64,000 nt of DNA from DAOUKH01 sp964291475 (GCA_964291475.2 OZ220064.1:1-64000); one strand, 5' to 3'; shown: positions 50,474 to 60,108, numbered from the stretch's first letter. Translations and numbers: made by a program. Notes: generated from the sequence alone by a model not told the origin.

Positions 50474-53116
50474 ATGAACCTGTTCACCGGCAAACCGCTC
50501 CCTTGGATCTATGGCGGCGCGATCGTTCTCGCCGTTATCGCCGCGATCGTTGTCGGTCTCGTGCTCGCCAGTTCTGCGTCGACGACCGGCGCGGCGTCTC
50601 CGGATTCAGCGTCGTCTTCGCCCAGCGTTGCCGGCCAGCTTCAGTCCCATGGCCCTGGGTTGGGCAATGGTCTGCCCGGCGGCGAGGTCACCGCATCATC
50701 CGTGGCGCCCGGCAGCCCCTCGATTCGCGCCCAGCAGAACGTCACGCCGGCCAGTGTGACGATCAGCCCCGCGGAGGACTACAACCCCATCAGGAGCCAG
50801 CACACCTTCACCATTGAGGTGGAACAGGCCGACGGCTCGGCCGCCCCAGGTGCCGCCGTCGAACTTATCCTTAACCGCTTCGGCGACGCCGTCGGCGACA
50901 TTGTCTCGATCGGCGGCGTCGATCCCGACAAGGTCGACAACACCTTCGGCCGTGTCACCACGGACGACAACGGCGAGGCCACCCTCACCATTACCGCGAC
51001 CCGCGAGGGCGACACCGACGTCACCGCCTACGTCCCCGCCATCGAGGACGCGAACGCCCACAAGGTCTTCGCCGTCAAGCATTGGGTCGACATGGTCGCG
51101 ACGTTCCCCGCGGACGCCTCGAACCTCGTCGGCACCGAGCACCCGATGGCCGTCGCGGTCAGCCGCGTGAGCGACGGTTCGCCTCTTGAGGGCGTCCCGG
51201 TCATTTGGTCGCTCACCGACGGCACGCCGGATGCGACACTCAACGGCCAGGCCAGCGAGGTTTCGACGGTCACGGACGCCGAGGGCGTCTCCAGCGTGGT
51301 ACTCGAACAGGTTACGCCCGCGACCGGCGACAACACCGTCTACATCAGCGTCCTGCACTCCACGGGCGATGAGCTCTACTCCAGGATCGTCACCAAGACG
51401 TGGCAGGCGCCTTCGCTCAATGTCACGAAGGACGGACCCGCCAGCGTCGGTCTCTCCAGGACGGCCAACTACGTCATCAACGTCACCAACGAAGGCGACC
51501 GCACGGCGACGGGCGTCACGCTCACCGACACCCTGCCCGCGGGCATGAGCTACGTGAGCGCCGACCCTGAGCCCACCGAGCTCGGCGACGGCACCGTCGT
51601 CTGGTCGCTCGGCGACCTTGATCCCGCCGGTAACGCCATGGTCTCGGTGACCCTCTCCGCGGACGCCGTCGGCGAAATGGTCAATACGGCTTCGGCCATC
51701 TCCACGGAAGGCTTCACCGGCGAGGGCGCCACCACCACCATGGTGATCCCTGGCTCGCTCAGCGTCACCAAGACTGGTCCGGAGACGGCCAACATCACCG
51801 ACATCGTCAACTACGAGATCACCGTGACCAACGACGGTGAGGGCGCGCTGACTGACGTGACGATCACCGACACGGTGCCCGAAGGCCTCACCTTCTTCAG
51901 CGGCGTCCCGGGTCCGACGGAAGGCACCACCTGGAACCTCGGCACGCTCGAGGCGGGTGAGTCCCGGACCATCATGGTCGCCGCCTCCGGTGACGCTGCC
52001 GGCGACTACTCGCTGCCGGTCACCGTCACCTCCGCGGAGGGCGCCCAGGCCGACGCCAACGTCGACACCACCGTTGTCGCGCCTGACCTCGCCGTGACCA
52101 AGACGGCCTCCGCCGACACGTTCCTCGTGGGCACGGAAGTGACCTTCACCATCGAGGTCACCAACAACGGCGACGGCCCGGCCTTCGGCGCGGCGGTGTC
52201 CGATACCATGCCGGCCGGCCTGACCGTGGTCAGCTCCGATCCTGAGGCGGCCGTCGGCGAAGATGGCAGCCTGAACTGGACCGTCGACCAGCTCGACGCC
52301 GGAGCATCGACGACCTTCACGGTTGTCGTGACCGCCGCCGAGTCCGGCGACTACGAGAACGCGGCTGCCGTCACGGTGCTCGACACCACCGCAGAGGCCG
52401 ACGTTTCCGTCCGTGCCAACACGCCGGGCATCGCCCTCCAGAAGATGGGCGGATCGGTCATGTACACCGATGGTCAGCGCGAATACCAGATCACCGCCAC
52501 CAACAACGGCGAAGCCGCCCTGACTGGTGTCGTCATCACCGACACCATCCCGGCCGGCCTGAGCTACGTCGGTAGCGACAGCGACGGCGCGCACTCCGCC
52601 GGCGTGGTGACCTGGAACGTTGGCGACCTCGCCATGGGTGAGTCCGTCACCGTCACCGTCACGCTGCGCGGCGACGCGGCTGGCATGTACACCAACGCGG
52701 CGTCCGTGACCAGCACCGAGGGCGCGAGCGACGAGACCACCTTCGATGTCGAGGTCCTCGCCGCGGCCGGCGCGTCGCTTGCCATCCTCGACGATAACGA
52801 CCCGATCGGTGTCGGCGAGGTGACCACGTACACCGTCACCGTGACCAACCAGGGTGAAGACTCGTCGCTGACCAACGTCACGCTCAGCGTCGTCATCCCG
52901 ACCGAGTTCACCATCGTCTCCGCCGGTGACGGCACGATCAGCGGCCAGCGGGTGGCCTTCGACCTCGGCGAGATCGGAGTCGGCGCCGGAGAGACGGTCA
53001 CGATCACCGTCGAGGCGAATACCGCCGGTGACGTGGTGGCCTCGGCCACGCTGACCTACGCCGAGTTCTCGCAAGCCATCACCGACGAGGAAGGCACGAC
53101 GATCGTCGATCGGTAA
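50474..53116 (+). CDS. Large surface protein with N-terminal anchor, Big1-like and DUF11 repeats
   Basis: An 880-aa protein with one N-terminal hydrophobic segment (PWIYGGAIVLAVIAAIVVGL, about 10-35), probably a membrane anchor or uncleaved signal. A Ser/Pro linker follows, then two Ig-like (Big_1-type) domains (about 95-310). About five DUF11 repeats of ~110-120 aa follow (about 310-880), each with a TVTNNGDGP-like strand and a DTLPAGMSYVS-like loop: VTKDGPA, SVTKTGP, AVTKTAS, ALQKMGG, SLAILDD starts. The protein is acidic and has no enzyme motif. It has no sortase LPXTG or PEP-CTERM end, so how it is held outside is unclear. Probably a surface or S-layer-type adhesin. Confidence 0.87.
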   Translation: MNLFTGKPLPWIYGGAIVLAVIAAIVVGLVLASSASTTGAASPDSASSSPSVAGQLQSHGPGLGNGLPGGEVTASSVAPGSPSIRAQQNVTPASVTISPAEDYNPIRSQHTFTIEVEQADGSAAPGAAVELILNRFGDAVGDIVSIGGVDPDKVDNTFGRVTTDDNGEATLTITATREGDTDVTAYVPAIEDANAHKVFAVKHWVDMVATFPADASNLVGTEHPMAVAVSRVSDGSPLEGVPVIWSLTDGTPDATLNGQASEVSTVTDAEGVSSVVLEQVTPATGDNTVYISVLHSTGDELYSRIVTKTWQAPSLNVTKDGPASVGLSRTANYVINVTNEGDRTATGVTLTDTLPAGMSYVSADPEPTELGDGTVVWSLGDLDPAGNAMVSVTLSADAVGEMVNTASAISTEGFTGEGATTTMVIPGSLSVTKTGPETANITDIVNYEITVTNDGEGALTDVTITDTVPEGLTFFSGVPGPTEGTTWNLGTLEAGESRTIMVAASGDAAGDYSLPVTVTSAEGAQADANVDTTVVAPDLAVTKTASADTFLVGTEVTFTIEVTNNGDGPAFGAAVSDTMPAGLTVVSSDPEAAVGEDGSLNWTVDQLDAGASTTFTVVVTAAESGDYENAAAVTVLDTTAEADVSVRANTPGIALQKMGGSVMYTDGQREYQITATNNGEAALTGVVITDTIPAGLSYVGSDSDGAHSAGVVTWNVGDLAMGESVTVTVTLRGDAAGMYTNAASVTSTEGASDETTFDVEVLAAAGASLAILDDNDPIGVGEVTTYTVTVTNQGEDSSLTNVTLSVVIPTEFTIVSAGDGTISGQRVAFDLGEIGVGAGETVTITVEANTAGDVVASATLTYAEFSQAITDEEGTTIVDR

Positions 53117-53180
53117 GCGCGAACGGCATAGCGAGCGGCCCCGCGAGGCAGAGGCGGGACCGCGCTAGGAACAACGAAGT

Positions 53181-53216
53181 CGATGGGGCCTCCAGCCGGA
53201 GGCCCCATCGTTGTTT
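53181..53216 (+). terminator. Terminator of the DUF11 protein gene
   Basis: CGATGGGGCCTCC, AGCC loop, GGAGGCCCCATCG: a 13-bp perfect stem followed by TTGTTT. Additional AACAACGA/TTGTT pairing lies outside it. Confidence 0.88.
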
Positions 53217-53614
53217 CCCCCGAGCTCTCCCCCTGTATTGGGGACCTTTGCGAAATGCAAGCTGGTGGCAGGAATCTCCCGTGGGCGAGTCGCGACTCGC
53301 CCGGTCCCCTTCGCCCTGCCCGGCGGGCGCTCACCGCGCGGGACCGTGAGCAATCGTCGCCGAGACGTAGCGCAACCGTGGCCGAAACGCGCTGACGATA
53401 GCGTAGCCGCCGCCAAATCGTGACAAGCTCGCGGCCAACGCCGTCCCGGCCAACGCCGCGCAACAGAAGTGGCCCGCGCCGAAAACGCTCACGAACGCTC
53501 ATGAACGCTCATGGCGCTCACCAAACGTTCACGACCTTACACCTGTAGCGCGTTCACGAACGCTCACCAACGCTCACCAACGTCCACGAGAAAGGCCGCA
53601 TCGCGCGCCTGGAA
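53211..53614. other. Intergenic repeat-rich region, no gene
   Basis: 53225-53260 resembles the left end of the MITE-like repeat (CTCTCCCCCTGTATTGGGGACC). 53484-53592 holds degenerate 10-bp direct repeats of AACGCTCAYS. No protein gene is convincing: the open frames are low complexity and lack ribosome sites. Confidence 0.6.
53484..53592. repeat. Degenerate 10-bp direct repeats (AACGCTCAYS)
   Basis: Three near-identical units AACGCTCACG/AACGCTCATG/AACGCTCATG at 53484-53513, then related AACGTTCACG, GCGTTCACG, AACGCTCACC, AACGCTCACC and AACGTCCACG to 53590. The two clusters are split by a unique stretch. Confidence 0.6.
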
Positions 53615-53804
53615 CTCTCCCCCTATTGGAGACCTTTGCACAACTCCCGCCGCTGGTTGGAAGACGGGTGGAGTGGGGTGGTCTTCCCTCTCCCCCTCTG
53701 GGGGAGATTTGAGAGAGGGTGCGCGCCGTCAGGCGCGCGAGCGCCCGCAGGGCGCTGCTCTTTACTCGGCCCAAAGTTACGCAAGGGTCTCCCTACTGAG
53801 AGAG
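53615..53804. repeat. MITE-like element, uninterrupted copy
   Basis: About 190 bp with imperfect inverted ends (left CTCTCCCCCTATTGGAGACC, right, reversed, CTCTCAGTAGGGAGACC), a hairpin core (CTCCCCC, TCT, GGGGGAG) and a G/C-rich GCGCGC stretch. It matches the two halves that flank the IS481 element at 24.2-25.5 kb. It has no protein-coding capacity. It was probably mobilised in trans by an unseen transposase. Confidence 0.75.
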
Positions 53805-53874
53805 GCTAGGCGGGGCCGACCCCGCCCCCCTCGTAGCCGGCACCCGAAGAGCTGTTGCCTCCGCCCCAACGGCG

Positions 53875-53903
53875 TTGACATCAGGGCTGGAGCTTGCTAC
53901 AGT
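53875..53903 (+). promoter_or_regulatory. Promoter of the 16S rRNA gene
   Basis: TTGACA (53875-53880), exactly 17 nt, TACAGT (53898-53903). The -35 is perfect. The start near 53910 gives a ~107-nt leader. Confidence 0.8.
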
Positions 53904-53928
53904 AGGCAGGTTCGACCCCGTGAGGGGA

Positions 53929-53966
53929 GGGCCTCGTGCGAAGAGGCCCGGCGCGCTCCGGCGCGC
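53929..53966 (+). other. Two hairpins in the 16S leader
   Basis: GGGCCTC/GAGGCCC (53929-53949) and GCGCGC-TCCG-GCGCGC (53951-53966) in the precursor leader. They may be antitermination or processing signals. Confidence 0.45.
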
Positions 53967-53967
53967 G

Positions 53968-54008
53968 GCGCCTTAACAAGAGAATAGTGGAAGTAAAGTA
54001 AGGTCAAG
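53968..54008 (+). other. 16S processing stem, 5' arm
   Basis: The ~41 nt from GCGCCTTAAC to CAAG pairs almost completely with 55614-55653 (3' arm) across the whole 16S gene. It is the long stem cut by RNase III in rRNA maturation. Confidence 0.88.
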
Positions 54009-54016
54009 TTTGCTTT

Positions 54017-55523
<1,507 letters not shown>

Positions 55524-55613
55524 CTAGGGAGACTGGACACGAGGCTTCGGCCAAGGGTCCAGATCCTAGGTCGGTTCCCGGCGGCGACGCCGGGAGTACA
55601 AGTTTGAAACGCA

Positions 55614-55653
55614 CTTGCCCTGCTTTACTTTCACTATTCTCCGGTTAAGGCGC
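55614..55653 (+). other. 16S processing stem, 3' arm
   Basis: CTTGCCCTGCTTTACTTTCA and the rest to GGCGC is the complement of 53968-54008, with only a few mismatches. Its presence directly before a terminator shows the 16S precursor is monocistronic. Confidence 0.88.
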
Positions 55654-55680
55654 AGCCCCGGCTTTGGCCGGGGCTTTCCT
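55654..55680 (+). terminator. Terminator of the 16S transcript
   Basis: AGCCCCGGC, TTTG, GCCGGGGCT: a 9-bp stem with a T-rich tail (TTCCTTTT). Confidence 0.88.
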
Positions 55681-55732
55681 TTTCCACTCCGCTCCCTCTG
55701 TGCTATCCTCGGCGCTTCCAAGGAGCAAGAGA

Positions 55733-56170
55733 ATGCCGACCTACAAGCGCCTCTTTATCGCGTGGTTCTTCGTTCCTCTTCACCGCCTCCTCTTCCGGCT
55801 CTCCGGCGGCCGCATCTTTGGCCGGCTGGAGGGCGAAGGCAGCCTCGTTCTCGTGACCAAGGGGCGCAAGAGCGGCAAGCTGCGCTACACCCCGCTCATG
55901 TACTTCCAGTTCGAAGAGGCCGGCGACATCATTGTCATCGCCTCCAACTACGGCCAGGACCACCACCCCGGCTGGTACTTGAACCTCGCCGCCGACCCGA
56001 GCGTGACTGTTGAAATAACCGGCGAACGCTATGCCGCCAAAGCCCACATTACCGAAGCCGAAGAACGCACCGCCCTCTTCGACAAAGTCTGCGCGGCCAA
56101 CTCCCGCTTCGCCACCTACCGCGCCGGCACCGGCCGCGAGATCCCCGTCGTCGCGCTTCGGCGCGCCTAG
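55733..56170 (+). CDS. DDN/F420-type nitroreductase family protein
   Basis: A 145-aa protein of the deazaflavin-dependent nitroreductase family (split beta-barrel): MPTYKRLFIAWFFVPLHRLL, LVLVTKGRKSGKLRYTPLMY, ASNYGQDHHPGWYLNL. Homologues use F420H2 or bind haem/flavin. A strong AAGGAGC lies about 7 nt before the ATG; a longer frame from 55664 lacks one. The first ~20 residues are hydrophobic and may sit at the membrane. Confidence 0.88.
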   Translation: MPTYKRLFIAWFFVPLHRLLFRLSGGRIFGRLEGEGSLVLVTKGRKSGKLRYTPLMYFQFEEAGDIIVIASNYGQDHHPGWYLNLAADPSVTVEITGERYAAKAHITEAEERTALFDKVCAANSRFATYRAGTGREIPVVALRRA

Positions 56171-56191
56171 CCGCCCGCCCCGAACGCTGCC

Positions 56192-57010
56192 GTGGAGCCC
56201 CGGAAGATCTTCGACGTCATGGAGGCCGAGGCGTCGGCCGCCGAGGCCTTCCTTGATGGGTTGCCCGCCGAACGCCTCGACGAACCCTCTCCCTGCCAGG
56301 GCTGGTCGGTCGGCGACGTTATCGCCCATTTGACCTTGGGGTCCCGCGCCTACATTTCCCGCATTCGTAGAGCGCTCGGCGAGATTCCCCCATCCCAGCG
56401 CCGCGCACCGGGTCCGGGCCGGGATTTGATTGCCTCCGAGGCCCGCCGGATACGGGCCGAGGCGGGCGCGGCGCTCACCGAAGATTTCAAACGCGGCAAC
56501 GCCGAATTGGCCGCCTTTCTCCGTGGCCTTTCTCCCGAGAAACTCGACGCCAAACTCCGCGTCGCCGGCCTCGAGACCGGGGCCTGGTTTTTCGCGGCCC
56601 TGCGCGTCGCCGAGCTCTCAATTCACGGGTGGGATATACGCCGCCCATTTGACCCCGGCGTCGGCCTCTCCGAGCATGCCGCGGCCGTCCTCGCCGACGT
56701 CCATCTGCCCCGCTTCATTTCCCTTGCGGTCAGGCCCACCGAACACGAGCTGCGCGACGGGTGTTTCCTCTTCACTTTGTCCGACCCGGCGCGCACCCTG
56801 GCCCTGCGCCTCGAAGACGGCGCGCCGACCCTGGCGCCGGCCTCGTCCTCGGAGCACGCCGACGCCGCCTTCGCCGTGACCGCGGCCGACTTCGCGCTCC
56901 TTCTCTACGGCCGCGTCTCCTACGACACACTTCTGGAGGAGGGCCGCTTGTCGGTCGAAGGCAGCTCCGGCCTAGCGGCCGCCTTCGGGCAGCTTTGCCG
57001 GGGCATCTAG
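56192..57010 (+). CDS. Maleylpyruvate-isomerase-family (mycothiol-type, DinB-like) protein
   Basis: A 272-aa protein with a GTG start. An N-terminal MDMPI-like four-helix domain (PCQGWSVGDVIAHLTLG, ELSIHGWDIRR carrying metal-ligand His) is followed by an SCP2-like C-terminal domain (LRLEDGAPTL, AVTAADFALLLYGR). In Actinobacteria these use mycothiol, but most Chloroflexota do not make it, so the cofactor is uncertain. It is 21 nt behind the DDN-type gene. Confidence 0.83.
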   Translation: MEPRKIFDVMEAEASAAEAFLDGLPAERLDEPSPCQGWSVGDVIAHLTLGSRAYISRIRRALGEIPPSQRRAPGPGRDLIASEARRIRAEAGAALTEDFKRGNAELAAFLRGLSPEKLDAKLRVAGLETGAWFFAALRVAELSIHGWDIRRPFDPGVGLSEHAAAVLADVHLPRFISLAVRPTEHELRDGCFLFTLSDPARTLALRLEDGAPTLAPASSSEHADAAFAVTAADFALLLYGRVSYDTLLEEGRLSVEGSSGLAAAFGQLCRGI

Positions 57011-57026
57011 GCCGCCGCCGGGGGGC

Positions 57027-57725
57027 CTACCAGGGGATCGGCTTGCCGTCGCGGAAGAAGCCGCCGTTGGGACCGTCGGCGGGCAGCGTCGCCAGCCATA
57101 CGATCCCTTCCGCCGCCTGCCGCGCGCTCAGCGGCGCCGTGGGCCCGCCCATGCGGGTGCGCGCCCAACCGGGACAGGCAGCGTTGACCTTCACGTCGCC
57201 GCGCACCTCCGAAGCCAGCTTCACCGTCAGGGCGTTCAGCGCTGCCTTGGAGATGCCGTAGGCCGCCGCCCCCGCGATGCCGCCGGCGAACGCTCCCAAC
57301 TGCGACGAGACGTTCACCACCCGCCCGTACCGCCGAAACTGCATCGGTGGCACGAAGGCTTGGCACGTCCACATCGATCCCAGGATGTTGACGTCGAAGG
57401 CGCGGCGCATCGTTTCTTCGCCTAGTGTCAGGACCTCACCGGTGGGGAAGACGCCGGCGTTGTTTACCAGCACGTCGATTCGTTCCCCCTCGGCCAAGAG
57501 GCGCTCCGCGGCCTCGGTCACCGAGGTCCGCGATGCAACGTCCATCGTCGCGCCCGCCGCGACGATCTTCTCGTGCCGCAGCTCCTCGACGGCCTCCTCG
57601 ACCGACGCCGGATCCCGGCCCGCGACGATGACGCGGCGTCCCAGCCGACCCAGACCGCGGCAGACTTCGAGTCCGATGCCGCGGTTGCCGCCAGTGACGA
57701 GAGCGGCGCCGGGCTCGCCGGTCAC
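57027..57725 (-). CDS. Short-chain dehydrogenase/reductase (SDR)
   Basis: A 232-aa classical SDR: TGGNRGIGLEVCRG cofactor loop, LVNNAGVFPTGE, and catalytic VNVSSQLGAF with YGISKAALN. The substrate is unknown. A GTG start overlaps the end of the DsbA/FrnE-like gene by 4 nt (GTGA), suggesting translational coupling to a redox partner. Confidence 0.9.
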   Translation of the reverse strand: MTGEPGAALVTGGNRGIGLEVCRGLGRLGRRVIVAGRDPASVEEAVEELRHEKIVAAGATMDVASRTSVTEAAERLLAEGERIDVLVNNAGVFPTGEVLTLGEETMRRAFDVNILGSMWTCQAFVPPMQFRRYGRVVNVSSQLGAFAGGIAGAAAYGISKAALNALTVKLASEVRGDVKVNAACPGWARTRMGGPTAPLSARQAAEGIVWLATLPADGPNGGFFRDGKPIPW

Positions 57726-58336
57726 GCGCTGCCTTCCTGCAGCAGCCGTTCCATCACCTGCTCGAAGACCGCGAAGGGCTGCGCGCCTTGTAGCAGGAAA
57801 CGCTCGTTGAAGATGAAGGCGGGCACGCCGCCGATGCCGAGCTCCCGCGCCACGTTGACCTGGTAGTCGACGCGCTCGCGGTAGGTCCGGGTCACCGCGG
57901 CGGCGCGGAGGAGGTTGGCCTCGAGACCGACACTCCCGCCGATCTCCGCCAGGACGGCGTCGTCGCCGATGTCTTTGCCGTCCACCCAGTAGGCGTGGAG
58001 GACGGCGCGGTGGAATTCGTCGAGTTTGTCTTGGTCGCGGGCGAACTCGGCGGCTTCGAGCGCGAGCCGGGAGTTGGAGACCACGTCGCGGAAGTTCATT
58101 TCAAGGCCCGCGTCTTGGGCCATCGCGCGGAGCCGAGCGCGGGATTCGGCGGCGCGTTCCTTCGAGTGGCCCAACGACCCGCCCTCGGGCGGCAGCTCGG
58201 GGTGCAGCTCGAAGGCCCGCCACTTGATCTCGACGTCGTAGCCGTTCCGCAGCCTGTCGACCCGGTCCAGGGCGATATAGCAGAAGGGTCAGATGTAGTC
58301 CGAGAAGACCACCACGGAGATGGGGCTGGGACTCAT
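57722..58336 (-). CDS. DsbA/FrnE-family thioredoxin-fold protein with in-frame TGA, candidate selenoprotein
   Basis: A 205-codon frame from the ATG at 58336, with AAAGGAGG about 6 nt upstream, an excellent site. It reads MSPSPISVVVFSDYI, then TGA (58289-58291, codon 16), then PFCYIALDRVDRLRN, WRAFELHPELPPEGG and GVPAFIFNERFLLQGAQP. The family has CPWC or CPFC at this point, so TGA falls exactly on the first, nucleophilic Cys. Selenocysteine (UxxC) is the attractive reading. A substitution, a nonsense mutation or a sequence error are the alternatives. Everything after the TGA is conserved-looking, with no frame damage. Its TGA end overlaps the SDR start. Confidence 0.72.
58252..58273 (-). other. 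Hairpin that could be a bacterial SECIS element
   Basis: About 16-37 nt after the TGA the RNA can form CCUG/CAGG plus an inner GAC/GUC pair with a CGG apical loop. Position and a G in the loop agree with known bacterial SECIS rules, but this GC-rich DNA forms hairpins easily. Confidence 0.35.
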
Positions 58337-58390
58337 ACCAGGCCTCCTTTGCGGCAGTATACATGCCGTCCCGACTGGCACGCCGTCCGC

Positions 58391-59407
58391 CTAGAGGAGC
58401 AGCATCGCGTCGCCAAAGGAATAGAAGCGGTACCGTTCGCGGACGGCCTCGGCGTAGGCGGCGTCGATGAGGTACTTGCCGGCGAAGGCGCTCACCAGCA
58501 TGAGCAGCGTCGAGCGGGGTAGGTGGAAGTTTGTGACCATCGCGTCGACGGCGCGGAACTCGTGTCCCGGTAGGATCATCAGACCCGTGTCCCCCCGATA
58601 GGCTTCCACCTTGCCGTCTTCCCTTGCCGCCGACTCCAGCGTCCGCACCGACGTCGTGCCCACCGCCACGACGCGCCCTCCGCGTGCGCGGGCCCGCCCG
58701 ATGGCCTGTGCCGTCTCCGGTGGCAAGACGGCGTACTCGGTGTGGATGTGATGCTCGCGGGGGTCGTCGACCTCGACCGGCCGGAAGGTGTCGAGGCCGA
58801 CGTGCAGGGTGACATAGGCCAGCTCCACCCCGCGCTCCGCCAGCCGCTCCATCAGGCCCGGCGTGAAGTGCAGGCCGGCCGTCGGGGCTGCGGCGCTGCC
58901 TTCCTCCCGCGCGTAGACGGTCTGGTACCGCTCGGGGTCGGCGAGGGGTTCGTGGATGTAGGGCGGCAACGGCGCCTCGCCGCACGCGGCGATAAGCGCC
59001 TCGTCCTCCAGCCGGACCTCGAACATGCCGTCGTCGCGCCGTGCGCCGAGCTCGATCTCATAGGTGCGGCCTTCGCCTTCAATCGACAGGAACGACCCCG
59101 ACCGGAGACGGCGGGAAGGGCGGGCAAGCGCGAGCCACCATCCGCTTTCCGCGCGGCGCAGTAGCAGGAGCTCGACCGCGCCGCCGGTCGGCTTGCGGGT
59201 ATGCAGCCGCGCCGGAATCACACGGCTGTCGTTGACGATCAGCAGGTCGCCGGCATCGAGCAGGTCGGGCAGGTCGAGGAAGCGGCGATGCTCCAATGAG
59301 CCGTCCGCCCGCCGCACTACGAGGAGCCGTGCATGGTCGCGCGGCTCGATGGGGCGCTGCGCGATGAGTTCGGGAGGCAGGGTGTAGTCGAAGTCCGAAG
59401 TCCGCAT
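58391..59407 (-). CDS. queA: S-adenosylmethionine:tRNA ribosyltransferase-isomerase QueA
   Basis: A 338-aa enzyme that makes epoxyqueuosine in tRNAs with GUN anticodons. It starts MRTSDFDYTLPPELIAQRP and has IVNDSRVIPARL, APTAGLHFTPGLMERL and DAMVTNFHLPRSTLLMLVSAFAG. The ATG is at 59407, 32 nt after the tenA stop. Confidence 0.96.
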   Translation of the reverse strand: MRTSDFDYTLPPELIAQRPIEPRDHARLLVVRRADGSLEHRRFLDLPDLLDAGDLLIVNDSRVIPARLHTRKPTGGAVELLLLRRAESGWWLALARPSRRLRSGSFLSIEGEGRTYEIELGARRDDGMFEVRLEDEALIAACGEAPLPPYIHEPLADPERYQTVYAREEGSAAAPTAGLHFTPGLMERLAERGVELAYVTLHVGLDTFRPVEVDDPREHHIHTEYAVLPPETAQAIGRARARGGRVVAVGTTSVRTLESAAREDGKVEAYRGDTGLMILPGHEFRAVDAMVTNFHLPRSTLLMLVSAFAGKYLIDAAYAEAVRERYRFYSFGDAMLLL

Positions 59408-59439
59408 CGTCCGCGCGAGCGGCTCCGCCCCCGGCCCAG

Positions 59440-60108
59440 TCACGCCGGCCACTGTTCCCTGGTGAGTCCCATCTCCCAAAACTGGTACTCGTAGCGGCTG
59501 CTCATCAAGAAGACCTCTTCGAGGCGGGCCCGCTCGTCGGCGGACGCCTCCCGGCCCAGTTGGTCCAGGTAGCCGCGCAGCCAGTCCGACAGGGCCTTGA
59601 AGTCGTCGGCCGCGTAGGTCTGGATCCACTCGGCGTAGGGGTTCGACTCCGACGTGTCGCCTTCGTCGGCGAGCTTCCGGCCGATCTCGTAGTAGCCCCA
59701 CTGGCAGGGGAGCAGCGCCGCCGCGATCTCCATCACCGACCCCTGGTAGGCGACGGAGAGCAGGTAGTTGGTGTAGCCCGCCGTGCCCGGCGCGATTTCC
59801 GCGCGCTCCAGCTCAGCGGGGCTGATGCCGAACCCGGCGCAGTACCGCCGGTGGAGGTCCATCTCCTCCGCAAGCGTGGCGTGGAGCAGCCCCGCGAACC
59901 GCGTCATGCCCTCCAGGTCCGGGGCCTTCGCGCTCGCCACCGCGAGGACGCGGGAGTAGTCGATGAGGAACCGGTAGTCCTGGACGAGGTAGAACTTGAA
60001 GCTCTCCAGGGGCAGGGTTCCGTCGCCGAGCCCGGTGACAAACGGATGAGAGAAGATCCGGTCCCAGACGGGGCCGGCGCGGCGGCGAAGGTCGTCGGAG
60101 AGTCCCAT
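59440..60108 (-). CDS. tenA: TenA-family thiaminase II-like protein
   Basis: A 222-aa all-helical protein: FYLVQDYRFLIDYSRVLAVA, RRYCAGFGIS and ALLPCQWGYYEIGRKL, which carries the catalytic Cys of TenA. It salvages thiamine breakdown products by hydrolysing aminopyrimidines. The ATG is at 60108. No thiamine riboswitch is visible in the short 5' gap. A TATACT stands just upstream. Confidence 0.9.
   Translation of the reverse strand: MGLSDDLRRRAGPVWDRIFSHPFVTGLGDGTLPLESFKFYLVQDYRFLIDYSRVLAVASAKAPDLEGMTRFAGLLHATLAEEMDLHRRYCAGFGISPAELERAEIAPGTAGYTNYLLSVAYQGSVMEIAAALLPCQWGYYEIGRKLADEGDTSESNPYAEWIQTYAADDFKALSDWLRGYLDQLGREASADERARLEEVFLMSSRYEYQFWEMGLTREQWPA

Noticed and set aside
50696..53074. 792-codon minus-strand frame antisense to the DUF11 protein
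   Set aside because: Codon-mirror artefact of a repetitive Thr/Val/Asp-rich gene; Arg/Gly/Asp-rich with no domain signature.
53484..53592. CRISPR array
   Set aside because: Units are 10 nt with no constant-length spacers and no cas genes; it is a short degenerate direct repeat.
53511..53987. 158-codon plus-strand frame before the 16S gene
   Set aside because: It spans the MITE and the 16S promoter, is Arg/Ser-rich low complexity, and has no ribosome site.
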